Shown one piece after another: positions 41,722 to 50,382 of a DNA stretch of 64,000 nt (its first letter is position 1; every line of letters begins with the position of its first letter). A program made the translations under genes and the position numbers. The DNA comes from Streptomyces tanashiensis (GTDB lineage Bacteria; Actinomycetota; Actinomycetes; Streptomycetales; Streptomycetaceae), in the NCBI RefSeq assembly GCF_014648895.1, contig NZ_BMRZ01000018.1:117425-181424 (forward strand). Direction: 5' to 3'. Under the pieces are notes generated by a model, which was not told the origin of the DNA, searched no databases, and saw only the letters and a list, made by a program, of their open reading frames with translations.

Positions 41722-42698
41722 CCGCGGCGATCGTCGGCGTCGGCTCAGCGCTGCCGGAACGGGCCGTGCCCAACAGCCACTTCGCCGCCATCGGCTCCTC
41801 CGACGCGTGGATCGTGAAGCGGACCGGCATCCGGCAGCGCCATTTCCTGCCGGAGGACGGCCACCTCGCCGACCTGGCCCTGGCCGCCTCCCGGACGGCC
41901 CTCGCCCAGTCGGGACACACCGCGCGCGAGGTGGGGCACGTCGTCGTGGCGACCACGACCCCCGACCGGGCCACCCCGGGACTCGCCGTGGAGGTGGCGG
42001 CCCGGCTCGGGGCGGACCGGGCCGCCGCGTTCGATCTGCACGCGGCCTGCGCCGGGTTCGTGTACGCCCTGGACCACGCCGTCGCCCTGATCGAGTCGGG
42101 CCGGGCCGGCACCGTCCTCGTCTGCGGCGCCGAGGCGCTGACCCGGATCACCGACCACGAGGACCGGTCGACGGCGGTGCTGCTCGGCGACGGCGCCGGG
42201 GCGGTGGTCGTGGCGGACGTGGACCCGGGTCCCTCCGTCGGGCCCGCGTTCCAACTGGGCTCGGACGGGAACCTGGTCCCGCTCCTCTACGCCGACCGGT
42301 ACGACCGGAAGCTCCGGATGGACGGCCCCGAGATCTTCGTCCAGGCCGTGGAGAGGATGAGCGAGGCCGCACGGGACGTCCTCGCCCGGCGGGAGCTGAC
42401 CGCCGACGACGTCGACCTGTTCGTCGCCCACCAGGCCAACGCGCGCATCGTCCGGGCGGTGGGCAAGGAGCTCGGTGTCCCGCCGGAGCGGCTCTACGTC
42501 AACGTCGACCGGGTCGCCAACACCTCCTCGGCCTCCATCCCGATCGCGCTCCACCAGGCCTGGCGGGAGGGCCGCCTCGGCCCGACGGGCCTGCTCGGGG
42601 TGGCCGCGTTCGGCGCGGGCATCACCTGGGGCGCGGGCGTGATCGGCTGGCGGCTTACGGACGGCGACACGGGGAACGCGAGCGGGGCCGCGCCATGA
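41718..42698 (+). CDS. Beta-ketoacyl-ACP synthase III-like enzyme
   Basis: A 326-residue KASIII/FabH-type thiolase-fold enzyme. Cys111 in DLHAACAGFVYAL is the nucleophile; His in FVAHQANARIV and Asn in RVANTSSASIP complete the triad. KASIII proteins use acyl-CoA primers, so it likely starts the chain from a special starter made by the operon's ligase or diiron/radical SAM pair (inference). The C-terminal 10 residues extend past the normal GAGITWGAGVIGW end. It overlaps the hydrolase gene by ATGA. Confidence 0.9.
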   Translation: MTAAIVGVGSALPERAVPNSHFAAIGSSDAWIVKRTGIRQRHFLPEDGHLADLALAASRTALAQSGHTAREVGHVVVATTTPDRATPGLAVEVAARLGADRAAAFDLHAACAGFVYALDHAVALIESGRAGTVLVCGAEALTRITDHEDRSTAVLLGDGAGAVVVADVDPGPSVGPAFQLGSDGNLVPLLYADRYDRKLRMDGPEIFVQAVERMSEAARDVLARRELTADDVDLFVAHQANARIVRAVGKELGVPPERLYVNVDRVANTSSASIPIALHQAWREGRLGPTGLLGVAAFGAGITWGAGVIGWRLTDGDTGNASGAAP

Positions 42699-43624
42699 GG
42701 ACCGCCCCCTTCCCCGTACTCGCCGCACTCGCCGCCCCGGACGGCGCCGCGCTCGTGGTCCGCGTCCACGCCCGCCCGGAGCCCGCCGCCCCGGTCGTGA
42801 TCGTCCTCCCCGCGATGGGCACCGCCGCCCGCCACTACACGCCGCTGGCGCGGGCACTGCACCGGCGGGGCGCGACCGTGGTGACGACGGACCTGCGGGG
42901 CCACGGCGAGAGCACCCCGGTCGCGGCTCGCGGAGTCCGCTTCGGCTACCGCGAGCTGGTCGAGCACGACATCGGCGCGGTGCTCGACGCCGTCGAGCGC
43001 GCGTTCCCCGAGGCGCCCCGGCTGCTCCTGGGGCACAGCCTCGGCGGCCAGCTCGGTCTGGTGCACTGCGGGCTCTTCCGGCCGCGCCTCGCGGGGGTCG
43101 TCCTGGTCGCGAGCGGTTCGGCCTGGTGGCGGGCGCTCGGCACGGGGGCGGATCCCCGGCCGGGTGCGCGGTGGCTCGCGCGGAGCCTGCTGTGCGTGGC
43201 CGGTGCGGAGCTGCTCGGGTACTGGCCGGGGCACCGCTTCGGCTTCGGCGGGCGCGAGTCCGTGGGCGTGATGCGCGACTGGGCCCGGCAGATGCGGACC
43301 GGGCGGTACGGGGCCCGGGGCACGGCCGCCGACTACGAGGAGGCGCTGCGGAGCGTCGACCTGCCCGTGCTCGCCGTCGATGTGGAGGGCGACGCGCTCG
43401 CGCCGCCCCGGGCCGTGGACCACCTGTGCGCGAAGCTTCCCGCGGCCCGGGTCCAGCGCTGGCGCTACCGGGCGTCGGACGCGGGCGGCCGGCCGCTCGA
43501 CCACTTCCGCTGGATCCGGCACAACGCGGGCCTGGTCGAACGGATCGCGGCCTGGGCGGAGTTCCCCGCGGCGGCCGAGGTGGGCGGGCGGCACGGCAGC
43601 ACCCCGTCGGGTGCCCGGGCGTGA
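42695..43624 (+). CDS. Alpha/beta hydrolase (thioesterase/lipase-like)
   Basis: A 309-residue alpha/beta-hydrolase. The nucleophile elbow is LLLGHSLGGQLGLVH (Ser about 110); VVTTDLRGHGEST marks the strand before it, VDVEGDALAPP the acid region, and PLDHFRWIRH the probable catalytic His. It lies among chain-building enzymes, so it could release or edit a thioester-bound product, but a lipase role cannot be excluded. ATG 42695 overlaps the KASIII stop, and its stop overlaps the next GTG, so it is tightly coupled. Confidence 0.82.
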   Translation: MRTAPFPVLAALAAPDGAALVVRVHARPEPAAPVVIVLPAMGTAARHYTPLARALHRRGATVVTTDLRGHGESTPVAARGVRFGYRELVEHDIGAVLDAVERAFPEAPRLLLGHSLGGQLGLVHCGLFRPRLAGVVLVASGSAWWRALGTGADPRPGARWLARSLLCVAGAELLGYWPGHRFGFGGRESVGVMRDWARQMRTGRYGARGTAADYEEALRSVDLPVLAVDVEGDALAPPRAVDHLCAKLPAARVQRWRYRASDAGGRPLDHFRWIRHNAGLVERIAAWAEFPAAAEVGGRHGSTPSGARA

Positions 43625-44448
43625 GCGGGCGCCGCGCGGAAGCGGCTCTGCTCGGCGCGCTGCTGTCCGAGGGGGTGCGCTGGGCGGAGGAGACCGGGGA
43701 GACCGGCCTCCCCTGTCCCTTCCCCGAGGAGGAGGCGCTGATGGCGCGTGCCGCGCCCGGCCGGCGGCGCGAGTTCGCGACGGCCCGGCGCTGCGCCCAC
43801 CGGGCGCTGGCCGCTCTGGGAGTGGCGGCGGCCCCGCTCCTGCGGGGGCGGCGCGGGGCGCCCGCGTGGCCCCCGGACACCGTCGGCAGCATCACGCACT
43901 GCGCGGGGTACCGGGGCGCGGCGGTGGCGCCCGCCGCCCGCTTCCTCGCCCTCGGCATCGACGCCGAGCCGCACGCGCCGCTGCCGGCCGGGGTCCGCGA
44001 AGCGGTGGCCTTCGGCCCCGAGGAGGCGCGGCTGCGCGCCCTGGCCGCCCGGCGGCCGGACATCGCCTGGGACCGGCTGCTGTTCAGCGCCAAGGAGTCC
44101 GTCTACAAGGCCTGGAGCGGATACGGCGGTGCCTGGCTCGGCTTCGAGGACGCCGAGGTGTCCTGGTCGTGCGGCTCCGAGGAGGCTCCGTCGCCGGGGC
44201 GACCCGGCGCGGTCGACCGCCCGGGCCCGTCGCCACGCGCGCGTACGGGACGGACCGAGGCCCTCGGCCGGTTCCGGGCGCGGCTCCTGGTCGATCCGCC
44301 GCTCCCGTCAGCGGCGGCGCCGTCCCTCTTCCCGCGCGTGCTGCCGGGGCGCTGGCTCGTCCGCGAGGGCCTCCTGCTCACCGCGATCGCCGTCCCCCGC
44401 CCCGTACCGCCCCCGCATCGCACGGCACCGAAGGAGCACCTCCGATGA
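43621..44448 (+). CDS. 4'-phosphopantetheinyl transferase, Sfp/EntD type
   Basis: A 275-residue Sfp-type transferase from GTG 43621, overlapping the hydrolase stop by four bases. Typical motifs are GSITHCAGYRGAAVA, the metal-binding GIDAEPHAPLPAG and WDRLLFSAKESVYKAW with the catalytic Glu/Lys. It activates carrier proteins with the CoA phosphopantetheine arm; the operon's own ACP is the obvious target. About 25 extra Arg/Pro/Ser-rich residues sit near 205-235. A homologue lies at 56.7 kb. Confidence 0.92.
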   Translation: MSGRRAEAALLGALLSEGVRWAEETGETGLPCPFPEEEALMARAAPGRRREFATARRCAHRALAALGVAAAPLLRGRRGAPAWPPDTVGSITHCAGYRGAAVAPAARFLALGIDAEPHAPLPAGVREAVAFGPEEARLRALAARRPDIAWDRLLFSAKESVYKAWSGYGGAWLGFEDAEVSWSCGSEEAPSPGRPGAVDRPGPSPRARTGRTEALGRFRARLLVDPPLPSAAAPSLFPRVLPGRWLVREGLLLTAIAVPRPVPPPHRTAPKEHLR

Positions 44449-45947
44449 GCGTCGACGACGGCACCGTTCCCGCACTGCTCGCCCGGAGCGCCGCCGCGCA
44501 CCCCGGCCGGACCGCGCTGCGGCTCGGCGGCGACACGCTCACGTACGGCACGCTCGACGACCTCGCCGACCGGGCCGCCGCGCTGCTCCACGCGCGCGGG
44601 GTCGGGCCCGGCGACCGGGTCGCGCTCATGCTCCCGAACAGCGTGCTGTTCGCCGTGCTCTACTACGGCGTGCTGCGCGCGGGCGCGATCGTCGTCCCGC
44701 TGAACCCGCTGCTGCGCGCGGGCGAGGTCCGGCACTGTCTGGCGGACGCCGGGGCGGCGCTGCTCCTCGCCTGGCACCGGGACGGCGAGGAGGCCGCCGA
44801 GGGCGCCAGGCGCGCGGGCACCCCGCACCTCACGGTCGAACCCGGGGCGTTCACGGCACTGCTGGGGGACCACGCGCGCGTGGACGCCGCTTTCCGTACC
44901 CCCGAGGACACGGCGGTGGTGCTCTACACCTCCGGCACGACCGGGGCGCCGAAGGGCGCCGAGCTCACCCACCGCAACATCCGGCGCAACGTCGACGAAG
45001 GCGTCCGGGTGCTCGCACTCGGCTCCTCGGACGTGGTCTTCGGCGGGCTGCCGCTCTTCCACTCCTTCGGGCAGGTCATGGGGCTCAACTGCGCGGTGGC
45101 CGTGGGCGCCTGCCTGACCCTGATGGCCCGCTTCGACCCGGCGGGCGCGCTCGCGCTCGTCGCCGGGGACCGGGTCACGGTCTTCCTCGGTGTCCCCACC
45201 ATGTACGGGCTGCTGCTGCGCCACCCGGACCGCGCGCTCCACGACGTGTCCTCGCTGCGGGTCTGCCTGTGCGGCGGCTCACCCCTCCCGGTGGCCGTGC
45301 TGACCGGTTTCGAGTCGGGCTTCGGCTGCGCGGTGCTGGAGGGGTACGGGCTGTCCGAGTCGTCGCCGCTGGCCTGCGTGAACCGGCTCGACCGGCCGCG
45401 CTCCCCCGGCACGATCGGCATCCCCGTCGAGGGCGTGGAGATGCGCGTCGTGGACCGGGACGGCAAGGAGGTCCCCGACGGTGAGGTCGGCGAGCTCGTG
45501 ATCCGCGGCCACAACGTCATGAAGGGGTACTGGCGCCGCCCCGAGGCCACCGCCGAGACGGTACGGGACGGCTGGCTGCACACCGGCGACCTCGGCACCC
45601 GGGACGCGTCCGGCGACTTCCGGGTGGTCGACCGCGTCAAGGACGTCGTGATCCGGGGCGGGTTCAACGTGTACCCGAGGGAGGTGGAGGAGGTCCTCCA
45701 CCTCCATCCCTGCGTGGCGGAGGCCGCCGTCCTCGGCGTCCCCCACCCGGTGCACGGGCAGGAGGTCGCCGCCGCGGTGGTCCTGCGGCCGGGCAGCCGG
45801 ATCTCGCCCGCCGAGCTGCGCGCGCACGTGCGGGAGCGGCTCGCCCCGTACAAGTACCCCCGCCGGATCTGGCTCACGGACGCCCTTCCGAAGGGCCCGA
45901 CGGGGAAGGTCCTCAAGCGGGAGATCGTTCCGCCGGAGGAGGCGTAG
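44445..45947 (+). CDS. AMP-dependent acyl-CoA/ACP synthetase
   Basis: A 500-residue adenylate-forming ligase. Core motifs are VLYTSGTTGAPKGAELTHRN (A3), YGLSESSP (A5), WLHTGDLG (A7), VDRVKDVVIRGGFNVYPREV (A8) and the catalytic Lys in LPKGPTGKVLKRE. It activates a carboxylic acid as acyl-AMP and loads it on CoA or ACP, presumably supplying the KASIII starter. ATG 44445 overlaps the transferase stop by four bases. It ends the operon; a hairpin follows. Confidence 0.92.
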   Translation: MSVDDGTVPALLARSAAAHPGRTALRLGGDTLTYGTLDDLADRAAALLHARGVGPGDRVALMLPNSVLFAVLYYGVLRAGAIVVPLNPLLRAGEVRHCLADAGAALLLAWHRDGEEAAEGARRAGTPHLTVEPGAFTALLGDHARVDAAFRTPEDTAVVLYTSGTTGAPKGAELTHRNIRRNVDEGVRVLALGSSDVVFGGLPLFHSFGQVMGLNCAVAVGACLTLMARFDPAGALALVAGDRVTVFLGVPTMYGLLLRHPDRALHDVSSLRVCLCGGSPLPVAVLTGFESGFGCAVLEGYGLSESSPLACVNRLDRPRSPGTIGIPVEGVEMRVVDRDGKEVPDGEVGELVIRGHNVMKGYWRRPEATAETVRDGWLHTGDLGTRDASGDFRVVDRVKDVVIRGGFNVYPREVEEVLHLHPCVAEAAVLGVPHPVHGQEVAAAVVLRPGSRISPAELRAHVRERLAPYKYPRRIWLTDALPKGPTGKVLKREIVPPEEA

Positions 45948-45951
45948 GGGT

Positions 45952-45977
45952 GCACCTGCGCCCGGGTGCGCGGGTGC
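45952..45977. terminator. Bidirectional hairpin between the ligase and gntR
   Basis: GCACCTGCGC and GCGCGGGTGC pair over 10 bases with one wobble, around a six-base loop. It lies between the convergent genes and likely ends both transcripts. Confidence 0.5.
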
Positions 45978-45996
45978 GCGGGTGTCCGGCAGACGG

Positions 45997-46689
45997 TCAG
46001 GCCTGATCGTCGGCTTCGGCCTCGGCCTCGGCGTCCGCCCACAGGGAGCGGACATGGCCGAGGTGGCGGCGCACGCACGCCTCGGCGCCGGGGGCGTCCC
46101 CGGCGATCATCAGGTCGAGGAGCTCGATGTGCTCCTCGGCGGAGGAGACCAGCTTGCCGGCCTCGTCCAGACCGGTCAGACCGTAGAGCCGGGACCGCTT
46201 GCGCAGGTCCCCCACGGTCTCGACGAGCCGCTCGTTCCCCGAGAGGGCGAGCAGGGCGAGGTGGAAGCGGCGGTCCGCCTCCAGATAGCCGATGAGGTCG
46301 TGCTCGCGGGCGCGCGAGACGATCTCCTCCGCGATCGGGCGCAGCCGCTCCAGCTGCTCCCGGGTGGCCTTGCGGGTGACCCTGCCGATGGTGGGGACCT
46401 CGATGAGGGTGCGGAGCTCGGTGTACTGGTCGAGGTCCCGCTCGCTGACCTCCGTGATGCGGAAGCCCTTGTTGCGGACGGGCTCGACCAGGCCCTCCCG
46501 GGCCAGGTCGAGCATCGCCTCGCGGACCGGGGTCGCGGAGACGCCGAGGTCGCCCGCGAGCCCGGGGGCCGAATAGACCTGGCCCGGGCGCAGTTCCCCG
46601 GCGATCAGGGCGGCGCGAAGGGCGTGGCCTACCTGGTCGCGGAGCCGTTCCTGCGCTCTGACGAGACCGTACTGTTTCAGGTCACCCAT
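45997..46689 (-). CDS. GntR-family (FCD/FadR) regulator
   Basis: A 230-residue regulator. The winged helix is PGLAGDLGVSATPVREAMLD (about 40-60), followed by VRNKGFRITEV; the C-terminal FCD ligand domain shows FHLALLALSGNERLVETV and the metal His pattern AEEHIELLDLMIAGD. It should control the adjacent racemase and DHDPS-family genes. A 16-base motif at 46719-46734 in its own promoter recurs in the DHDPS-family promoter. ATG 46689 follows a GGAGGACG site. The end is an acidic Ala/Glu repeat. Confidence 0.88.
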   Translation of the reverse strand: MGDLKQYGLVRAQERLRDQVGHALRAALIAGELRPGQVYSAPGLAGDLGVSATPVREAMLDLAREGLVEPVRNKGFRITEVSERDLDQYTELRTLIEVPTIGRVTRKATREQLERLRPIAEEIVSRAREHDLIGYLEADRRFHLALLALSGNERLVETVGDLRKRSRLYGLTGLDEAGKLVSSAEEHIELLDLMIAGDAPGAEACVRRHLGHVRSLWADAEAEAEADDQA

Positions 46690-46718
46690 CGTGCGTCCTC
46701 CGAGAAGTCACGGGGGAG

Positions 46719-46734
46719 CATCGTACAATGTCAC
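46719..46734 (-). promoter_or_regulatory. Candidate GntR operator at the gntR promoter
   Basis: On the minus strand GTGACATTGTACGATG contains the palindromic core ATnGTACnAT and a TACGAT -10-like hexamer. A very similar 17-base sequence sits at the DHDPS-family promoter (48888-48904). Confidence 0.5.
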
Positions 46735-46763
46735 GTTTCCCCGACGGTCGCCCCCGAGGGGGC

Positions 46764-47768
46764 TCAGAGCAGGAACCCGGCGGGGAACGGGTCGTCGGGG
46801 TCGAGGAAGTACTGCGCCGTTCCGGTGATCCAGGCGCGGCCGGTGACGGTCGGGACGACGGCGGGCAGTCCGCCCACGACCGTCTCGTCGACGATCCGCC
46901 CGGTGAACTCGGTGCCGATGAAGGACTCGTTGACGAAGTCGGTGTGCGGGGCGAGCAGCCCGCGCGCGTGCAGCTGCGCCATGCGGGCGCTGGTGCCCGT
47001 GCCGCACGGGGAGCGGTCGAACCAGCCGGGGTGGATGGCCATGGCGTGGCGCGAGCGGGTCGCGTCGGAGCCGGGGGCGGTCAGATAGACGTGCTTGACC
47101 CCGGCGAAGGCCGGGTTCTCGGGGTGGACGGGCCGGTCGGGGCCGGCGTTGACCGCGTCCATGACGGCCAGCCCGGCGGCGAGCAGCTCCTCCTTGTGGG
47201 CGCGGTCGAACGGCAGGCCCAGGGAGTCGAGGTCGACGAAGGCGTAGAAGTTTCCTCCGTACGCGAGGTCGTAGGTGACCGTGCCGTGTCCGGGCACGTC
47301 CACCTTGAGGTCGAGCCCGACGGAGAACGCGGGGACGTTGGTGAGGGTGACGGAGCAGGCCCGGCCGTCCTCGACGCGGACGTCGACGCTCACGAGCCCG
47401 GCGGGGGTGTCGAGGCGGACGGTGGTGACCGGTTCGACGACCGGCACCATGCCCGTCTCGACGAGGACGGTGGCGACGCCGATGGTGCCGTGGCCGCACA
47501 TCGGCAGGAGGCCGGACACCTCGATGTAGAGGACGCCGTAGTCGGCGTCGGGGCGGGTGGGCGGCTGGAGGATCGCGCCGCTCATCGCCGCGTGGCCGCG
47601 CGGCTCGTACATGAGGAGGGTGCGGACGTGGTCGAGGTGCTCGGCGAAGTGGAGCCGCTTCTCGGCCATCGTGGCGCCGGGGATGATCCCGAAACCGCCG
47701 GTGATGACGCGGGTGGGCATGCCTTCGGTGTGGGAGTCCACCGCGTGGTAGACGTGGCGGGTGCGCAT
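46764..47768 (-). CDS. Proline racemase/4-hydroxyproline 2-epimerase family protein
   Basis: A 334-residue enzyme with both active-site cysteines: LLPMCGHGTIGVATV and RSPCGTGTSARMAQL, so it is a Cys-Cys racemase or epimerase rather than a dehydratase. HAVDSHTEGMPTRVITGG is the standard start. With a DHDPS-family gene and a GntR regulator, it most likely turns trans-4-hydroxy-L-proline into cis-4-hydroxy-D-proline; proline racemase activity is the alternative. ATG 47768 follows AAGGGGACC. No D-hydroxyproline oxidase gene is in the window. Confidence 0.87.
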   Translation of the reverse strand: MRTRHVYHAVDSHTEGMPTRVITGGFGIIPGATMAEKRLHFAEHLDHVRTLLMYEPRGHAAMSGAILQPPTRPDADYGVLYIEVSGLLPMCGHGTIGVATVLVETGMVPVVEPVTTVRLDTPAGLVSVDVRVEDGRACSVTLTNVPAFSVGLDLKVDVPGHGTVTYDLAYGGNFYAFVDLDSLGLPFDRAHKEELLAAGLAVMDAVNAGPDRPVHPENPAFAGVKHVYLTAPGSDATRSRHAMAIHPGWFDRSPCGTGTSARMAQLHARGLLAPHTDFVNESFIGTEFTGRIVDETVVGGLPAVVPTVTGRAWITGTAQYFLDPDDPFPAGFLL

Positions 47769-47941
47769 GGGGTCCCCTTCGGGCGGACGGTGAACGGGCG
47801 GACGCGGTGACGAAAGGACGGGCCGGCCGGCCGGTGACGGGCCGGTTGCGGACCGGTGGTGGGCGGGCCGGCCGACGGGCGGGCCGGTGATGGGCCGACG
47901 GGCGGGCCCACTGGTGGTGCGCGGGCCGGTGGTGGGCCCGG

Positions 47942-48865
47942 TTACGCGTGGCCCTCGGCGAGGACCTTCTCCGTGGCGGCGCGCACGACGGCCTCCTGTT
48001 CGGGCGTCAGCGGGAGGCGGGGCTGCCGGGTGGCGCCCCCGGTGTGACCGGCGAGGTCCATGGAGAGCTTGATCGCCTGCACGAACTCGATCTTGGAGTC
48101 CCAGCGGAAGAGCGGGTGCAGCGAGCGGTAGAGCGGCAGCGCGACGGCGAGGTCGCCGGCGACGGCGGCCCGGTAGAGGGTGGCGCACGCGCGCGGGAGG
48201 GCGTTCGGGAAGCCGGCGATCCAGCCGACCGCGCCGGCGAGGGCGAGTTCGAGGAGGACGTCGTCGGCGCCGACGAGCAGGTCGAGGCCGGGCGCGAGCT
48301 CGGCCAGCTCGTAGGCGCGGCGGACGTCGCCGCTGAACTCCTTGACGGCGACGATGCTGCCGTCGGCGTACAGCCGGGAGAGGAGGGCGGGGGTGAGGTC
48401 GACCTTGGTGTCGAAGGGGTTGTTGTAGGCGACGACGGGCAGCCCCGCCTCGGCGACCTCGGCGTAGTGGGCGCGTACGGACCGCTCGTCGGCCCGGTAG
48501 GCGTTGGGCGGGAGGAGCAGGACCGAGCCCGCGCCGGCCTCGGCGGCCTGTTCGGCCCAGCGGCGGGCCTCGGCGCTGCCGTACGCGGAGACGCCCGGCA
48601 TGACCCTGGCCCCGTCCCCGGCGGCCTCGACGGCGGTACGGACGACCCTGGCGCGCTCCTCGTCGGTGAGGGTCTGGTACTCACCGAGGGAACCGTTCGG
48701 GACGACGCCGTCGCAGCCGTCGGCGATGAGCCGGGCCACGTGCCGCGCGTAGGTGTCGTGGTCGACGGAGCCGTCCTCGCGGAAGGGGAGGGCGGTGGCG
48801 ACCATGATCCCGTGCCAGGGGTGGGCGCGGGGTGCGGGGTGCGCGGGGACGTGCGCGTGGACCAT
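47942..48865 (-). CDS. Dihydrodipicolinate synthase-family aldolase/deaminase
   Basis: A 307-residue TIM-barrel class I aldolase. Typical parts are GVVPNGSLGEYQTLTDEER, the Tyr of VVAYNNPFDTKVDL and the Schiff-base Lys of IVAVKEFSGDVRRA. In hydroxyproline catabolism such a protein acts as pyrroline-4-hydroxy-2-carboxylate deaminase, which suits the racemase and GntR genes next to it; lysine biosynthetic DapA is less likely here. A TTGTGG-16-TAAAAT promoter and GGGAG site precede ATG 48865. The 173 bases before the racemase are G-rich, with repeated GGGCCGG-type stretches and no gene. Confidence 0.87.
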   Translation of the reverse strand: MVHAHVPAHPAPRAHPWHGIMVATALPFREDGSVDHDTYARHVARLIADGCDGVVPNGSLGEYQTLTDEERARVVRTAVEAAGDGARVMPGVSAYGSAEARRWAEQAAEAGAGSVLLLPPNAYRADERSVRAHYAEVAEAGLPVVAYNNPFDTKVDLTPALLSRLYADGSIVAVKEFSGDVRRAYELAELAPGLDLLVGADDVLLELALAGAVGWIAGFPNALPRACATLYRAAVAGDLAVALPLYRSLHPLFRWDSKIEFVQAIKLSMDLAGHTGGATRQPRLPLTPEQEAVVRAATEKVLAEGHA

Positions 48866-48887
48866 GAAGGACTCCCTTGTGTGGTGT

Positions 48888-48904
48888 GTGACATTTTATT
48901 GATG
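48888..48904. promoter_or_regulatory. Candidate GntR operator at the DHDPS-family promoter
   Basis: GTGACATTTTATTGATG on the plus strand matches the motif at the gntR promoter at most positions. It covers the -10 box of the minus-strand promoter, so binding would block transcription. Confidence 0.5.
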
Positions 48905-48920
48905 GACGCCAGGTCCACAA
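48893..48920 (-). promoter_or_regulatory. Promoter of the DHDPS-family gene
   Basis: On the minus strand TTGTGG (48920-48915) and TAAAAT (48898-48893) are 16 bases apart. The leader to ATG 48865 is short, about 20 bases, and holds AAGGGAG. Confidence 0.55.
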
Positions 48921-49006
48921 GAGTCCCGTACGCGCTCAGTTCTGACGGCTGATCAGCCCGGCCCCCGGGGCCGGACCCCCTGCGAGATCCGCCCCGGCCG
49001 ACCCGG

Positions 49007-50266
49007 ATGATCGAACGCATGCTCGCCCCCACCGTCTCCGTGCTCGCCCTGGCCGTCGTCCTCGCAGGTGCCGTCGCCCGCCCCTTCCGCCTGCCCGAGG
49101 CCGCCTTCGCCCTCCCCGCCGCCGGCGCCGTCCTGGCCGTGGGTGCGGTCACCCCCGAGGCCGTACGCGAGGAGGCCGAGCGGCTCGGCCCGGTGATCGG
49201 CTTCCTCGCGGCGGTCCTCGTCCTCGCCAAGCTCTGCGACGACGAGGGGCTCTTCCACGCCTGCGGCACCTGGATGGCCCGCTGGGCCCGACGCCGGCCC
49301 CGGCGGCTGCTCGGCGCCGTCTTCGGACTGGCCTCGCTGATCACCGCCGTGCTGAGCCTGGACGCGACGGTCGTCCTGCTGACCCCGGTCGTCTTCGCGA
49401 CCGCCGCCCGGATGGGGGCCCGTCCCGGACCCCACGCCCACGCGAGCGCGCACCTGTCCAACACGGCCTCGCTGCTGCTGCCCGTCTCGAACCTCACCAA
49501 CCTGCTCGCGTTCACCGCCACCGGGCTCGGGTTCACCCGGTTCGCGCTCCTCATGCTGCTCCCCTGGCTCACCGCCATCGCGGTCGAGTACGGGATCTTC
49601 CGCCGCTTCTTCGCCCGCGACCTCGCCGCCCCGGCCGCGCCCGTCGAGCCGCCGGAGCCCGTCGCCCCACCGCTGTTCGCCCTGTGCACGGTGGCCGCGA
49701 CCCTCGTCGGTTTCGGCCTGGCCTCGGCGACCGGTCTCGACCCGGCCTGGGCGGCCGCGGCGGGCGCCACGGCCCTGGCCGTGCGGGCCCTGGCCCGACG
49801 CCGCACCACCCCGCGCGCGCTCGTCCGCTCGGCGGCGCTGCCGTTCCTCGCGTTCGTCCTGGCCCTCGGCGTGGTCGTCCGCGCCGTCGTCGACCAGGGT
49901 CTCGGTACCGCGCTCGCCCACGTCCTCCCCGACGGCACCTCGCTCCCGGCCCTGCTCGGCACCGCCGCGCTCGCCGCGGTCCTGGCCAATCTGATCAACA
50001 ACCTGCCCGCGACCCTGGCCCTGGTGCCGCTGGCGTCCGCCTCCGGTCCGGGTGCGGTGCTCGCCGTGCTCCTCGGGGTGAACATCGGCCCCAACCTCAC
50101 GTACGCCGGTTCGCTCGCCACCCTCCTGTGGCGCCGCATCGCCCATGACCACGACCACCCCGTGGCCCTCGGCGAGTTCACCCGCCTCGGCCTGCTCACG
50201 GTCCCGGCCGCCCTCACCGCCTCGACGGTGGCGCTCTGGGCCTCGCTCCGGCTCCTCGGCGGGTGA
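49007..50266 (+). CDS. ArsB/SLC13-type ion transporter
   Basis: A 419-residue integral membrane protein with about 10-11 hydrophobic segments. LITAVLSLDATVVLLTPVVF and ANLINNLPATLALVPLASAS are the two inverted helix-hairpin regions of the ion-transporter superfamily (ArsB, NhaD, CitM); LSNTASLLLPVSNLTNLLAF is the conserved loop. Substrate cannot be told; no arsR or arsC is nearby. ATG 49007 or 49019 could start it, and no strong ribosome site separates them. Confidence 0.82.
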   Translation: MIERMLAPTVSVLALAVVLAGAVARPFRLPEAAFALPAAGAVLAVGAVTPEAVREEAERLGPVIGFLAAVLVLAKLCDDEGLFHACGTWMARWARRRPRRLLGAVFGLASLITAVLSLDATVVLLTPVVFATAARMGARPGPHAHASAHLSNTASLLLPVSNLTNLLAFTATGLGFTRFALLMLLPWLTAIAVEYGIFRRFFARDLAAPAAPVEPPEPVAPPLFALCTVAATLVGFGLASATGLDPAWAAAAGATALAVRALARRRTTPRALVRSAALPFLAFVLALGVVVRAVVDQGLGTALAHVLPDGTSLPALLGTAALAAVLANLINNLPATLALVPLASASGPGAVLAVLLGVNIGPNLTYAGSLATLLWRRIAHDHDHPVALGEFTRLGLLTVPAALTASTVALWASLRLLGG

Positions 50267-50316
50267 CCGGCACGACCGTCTCCCGTACCCCGGGAACCCC
50301 TGGCCCCACCGCTACG

Positions 50317-50334
50317 TTCTACAAGTCCGTAGAA
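50317..50334. promoter_or_regulatory. Inverted repeat TTCTAC-n6-GTAGAA before the TerB gene
   Basis: A perfect 6+6 repeat in an A/T-richer patch about 50-66 bases before ATG 50383. The shape recalls BlaI/CopY-type operators (TAC...GTA), but no such regulator is adjacent. Confidence 0.4.
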
Positions 50335-50382
50335 GTATCCGGCCGAAGTGACCGACCGGAACGATCGACGTCTGGAGAACTC

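Noticed and set aside
47769..47941. G-rich repeats before the racemase as a riboswitch or small gene
   Set aside because: I see only GGGCCGG-type low-complexity sequence, with no paired structure I can name and no start with a ribosome site.
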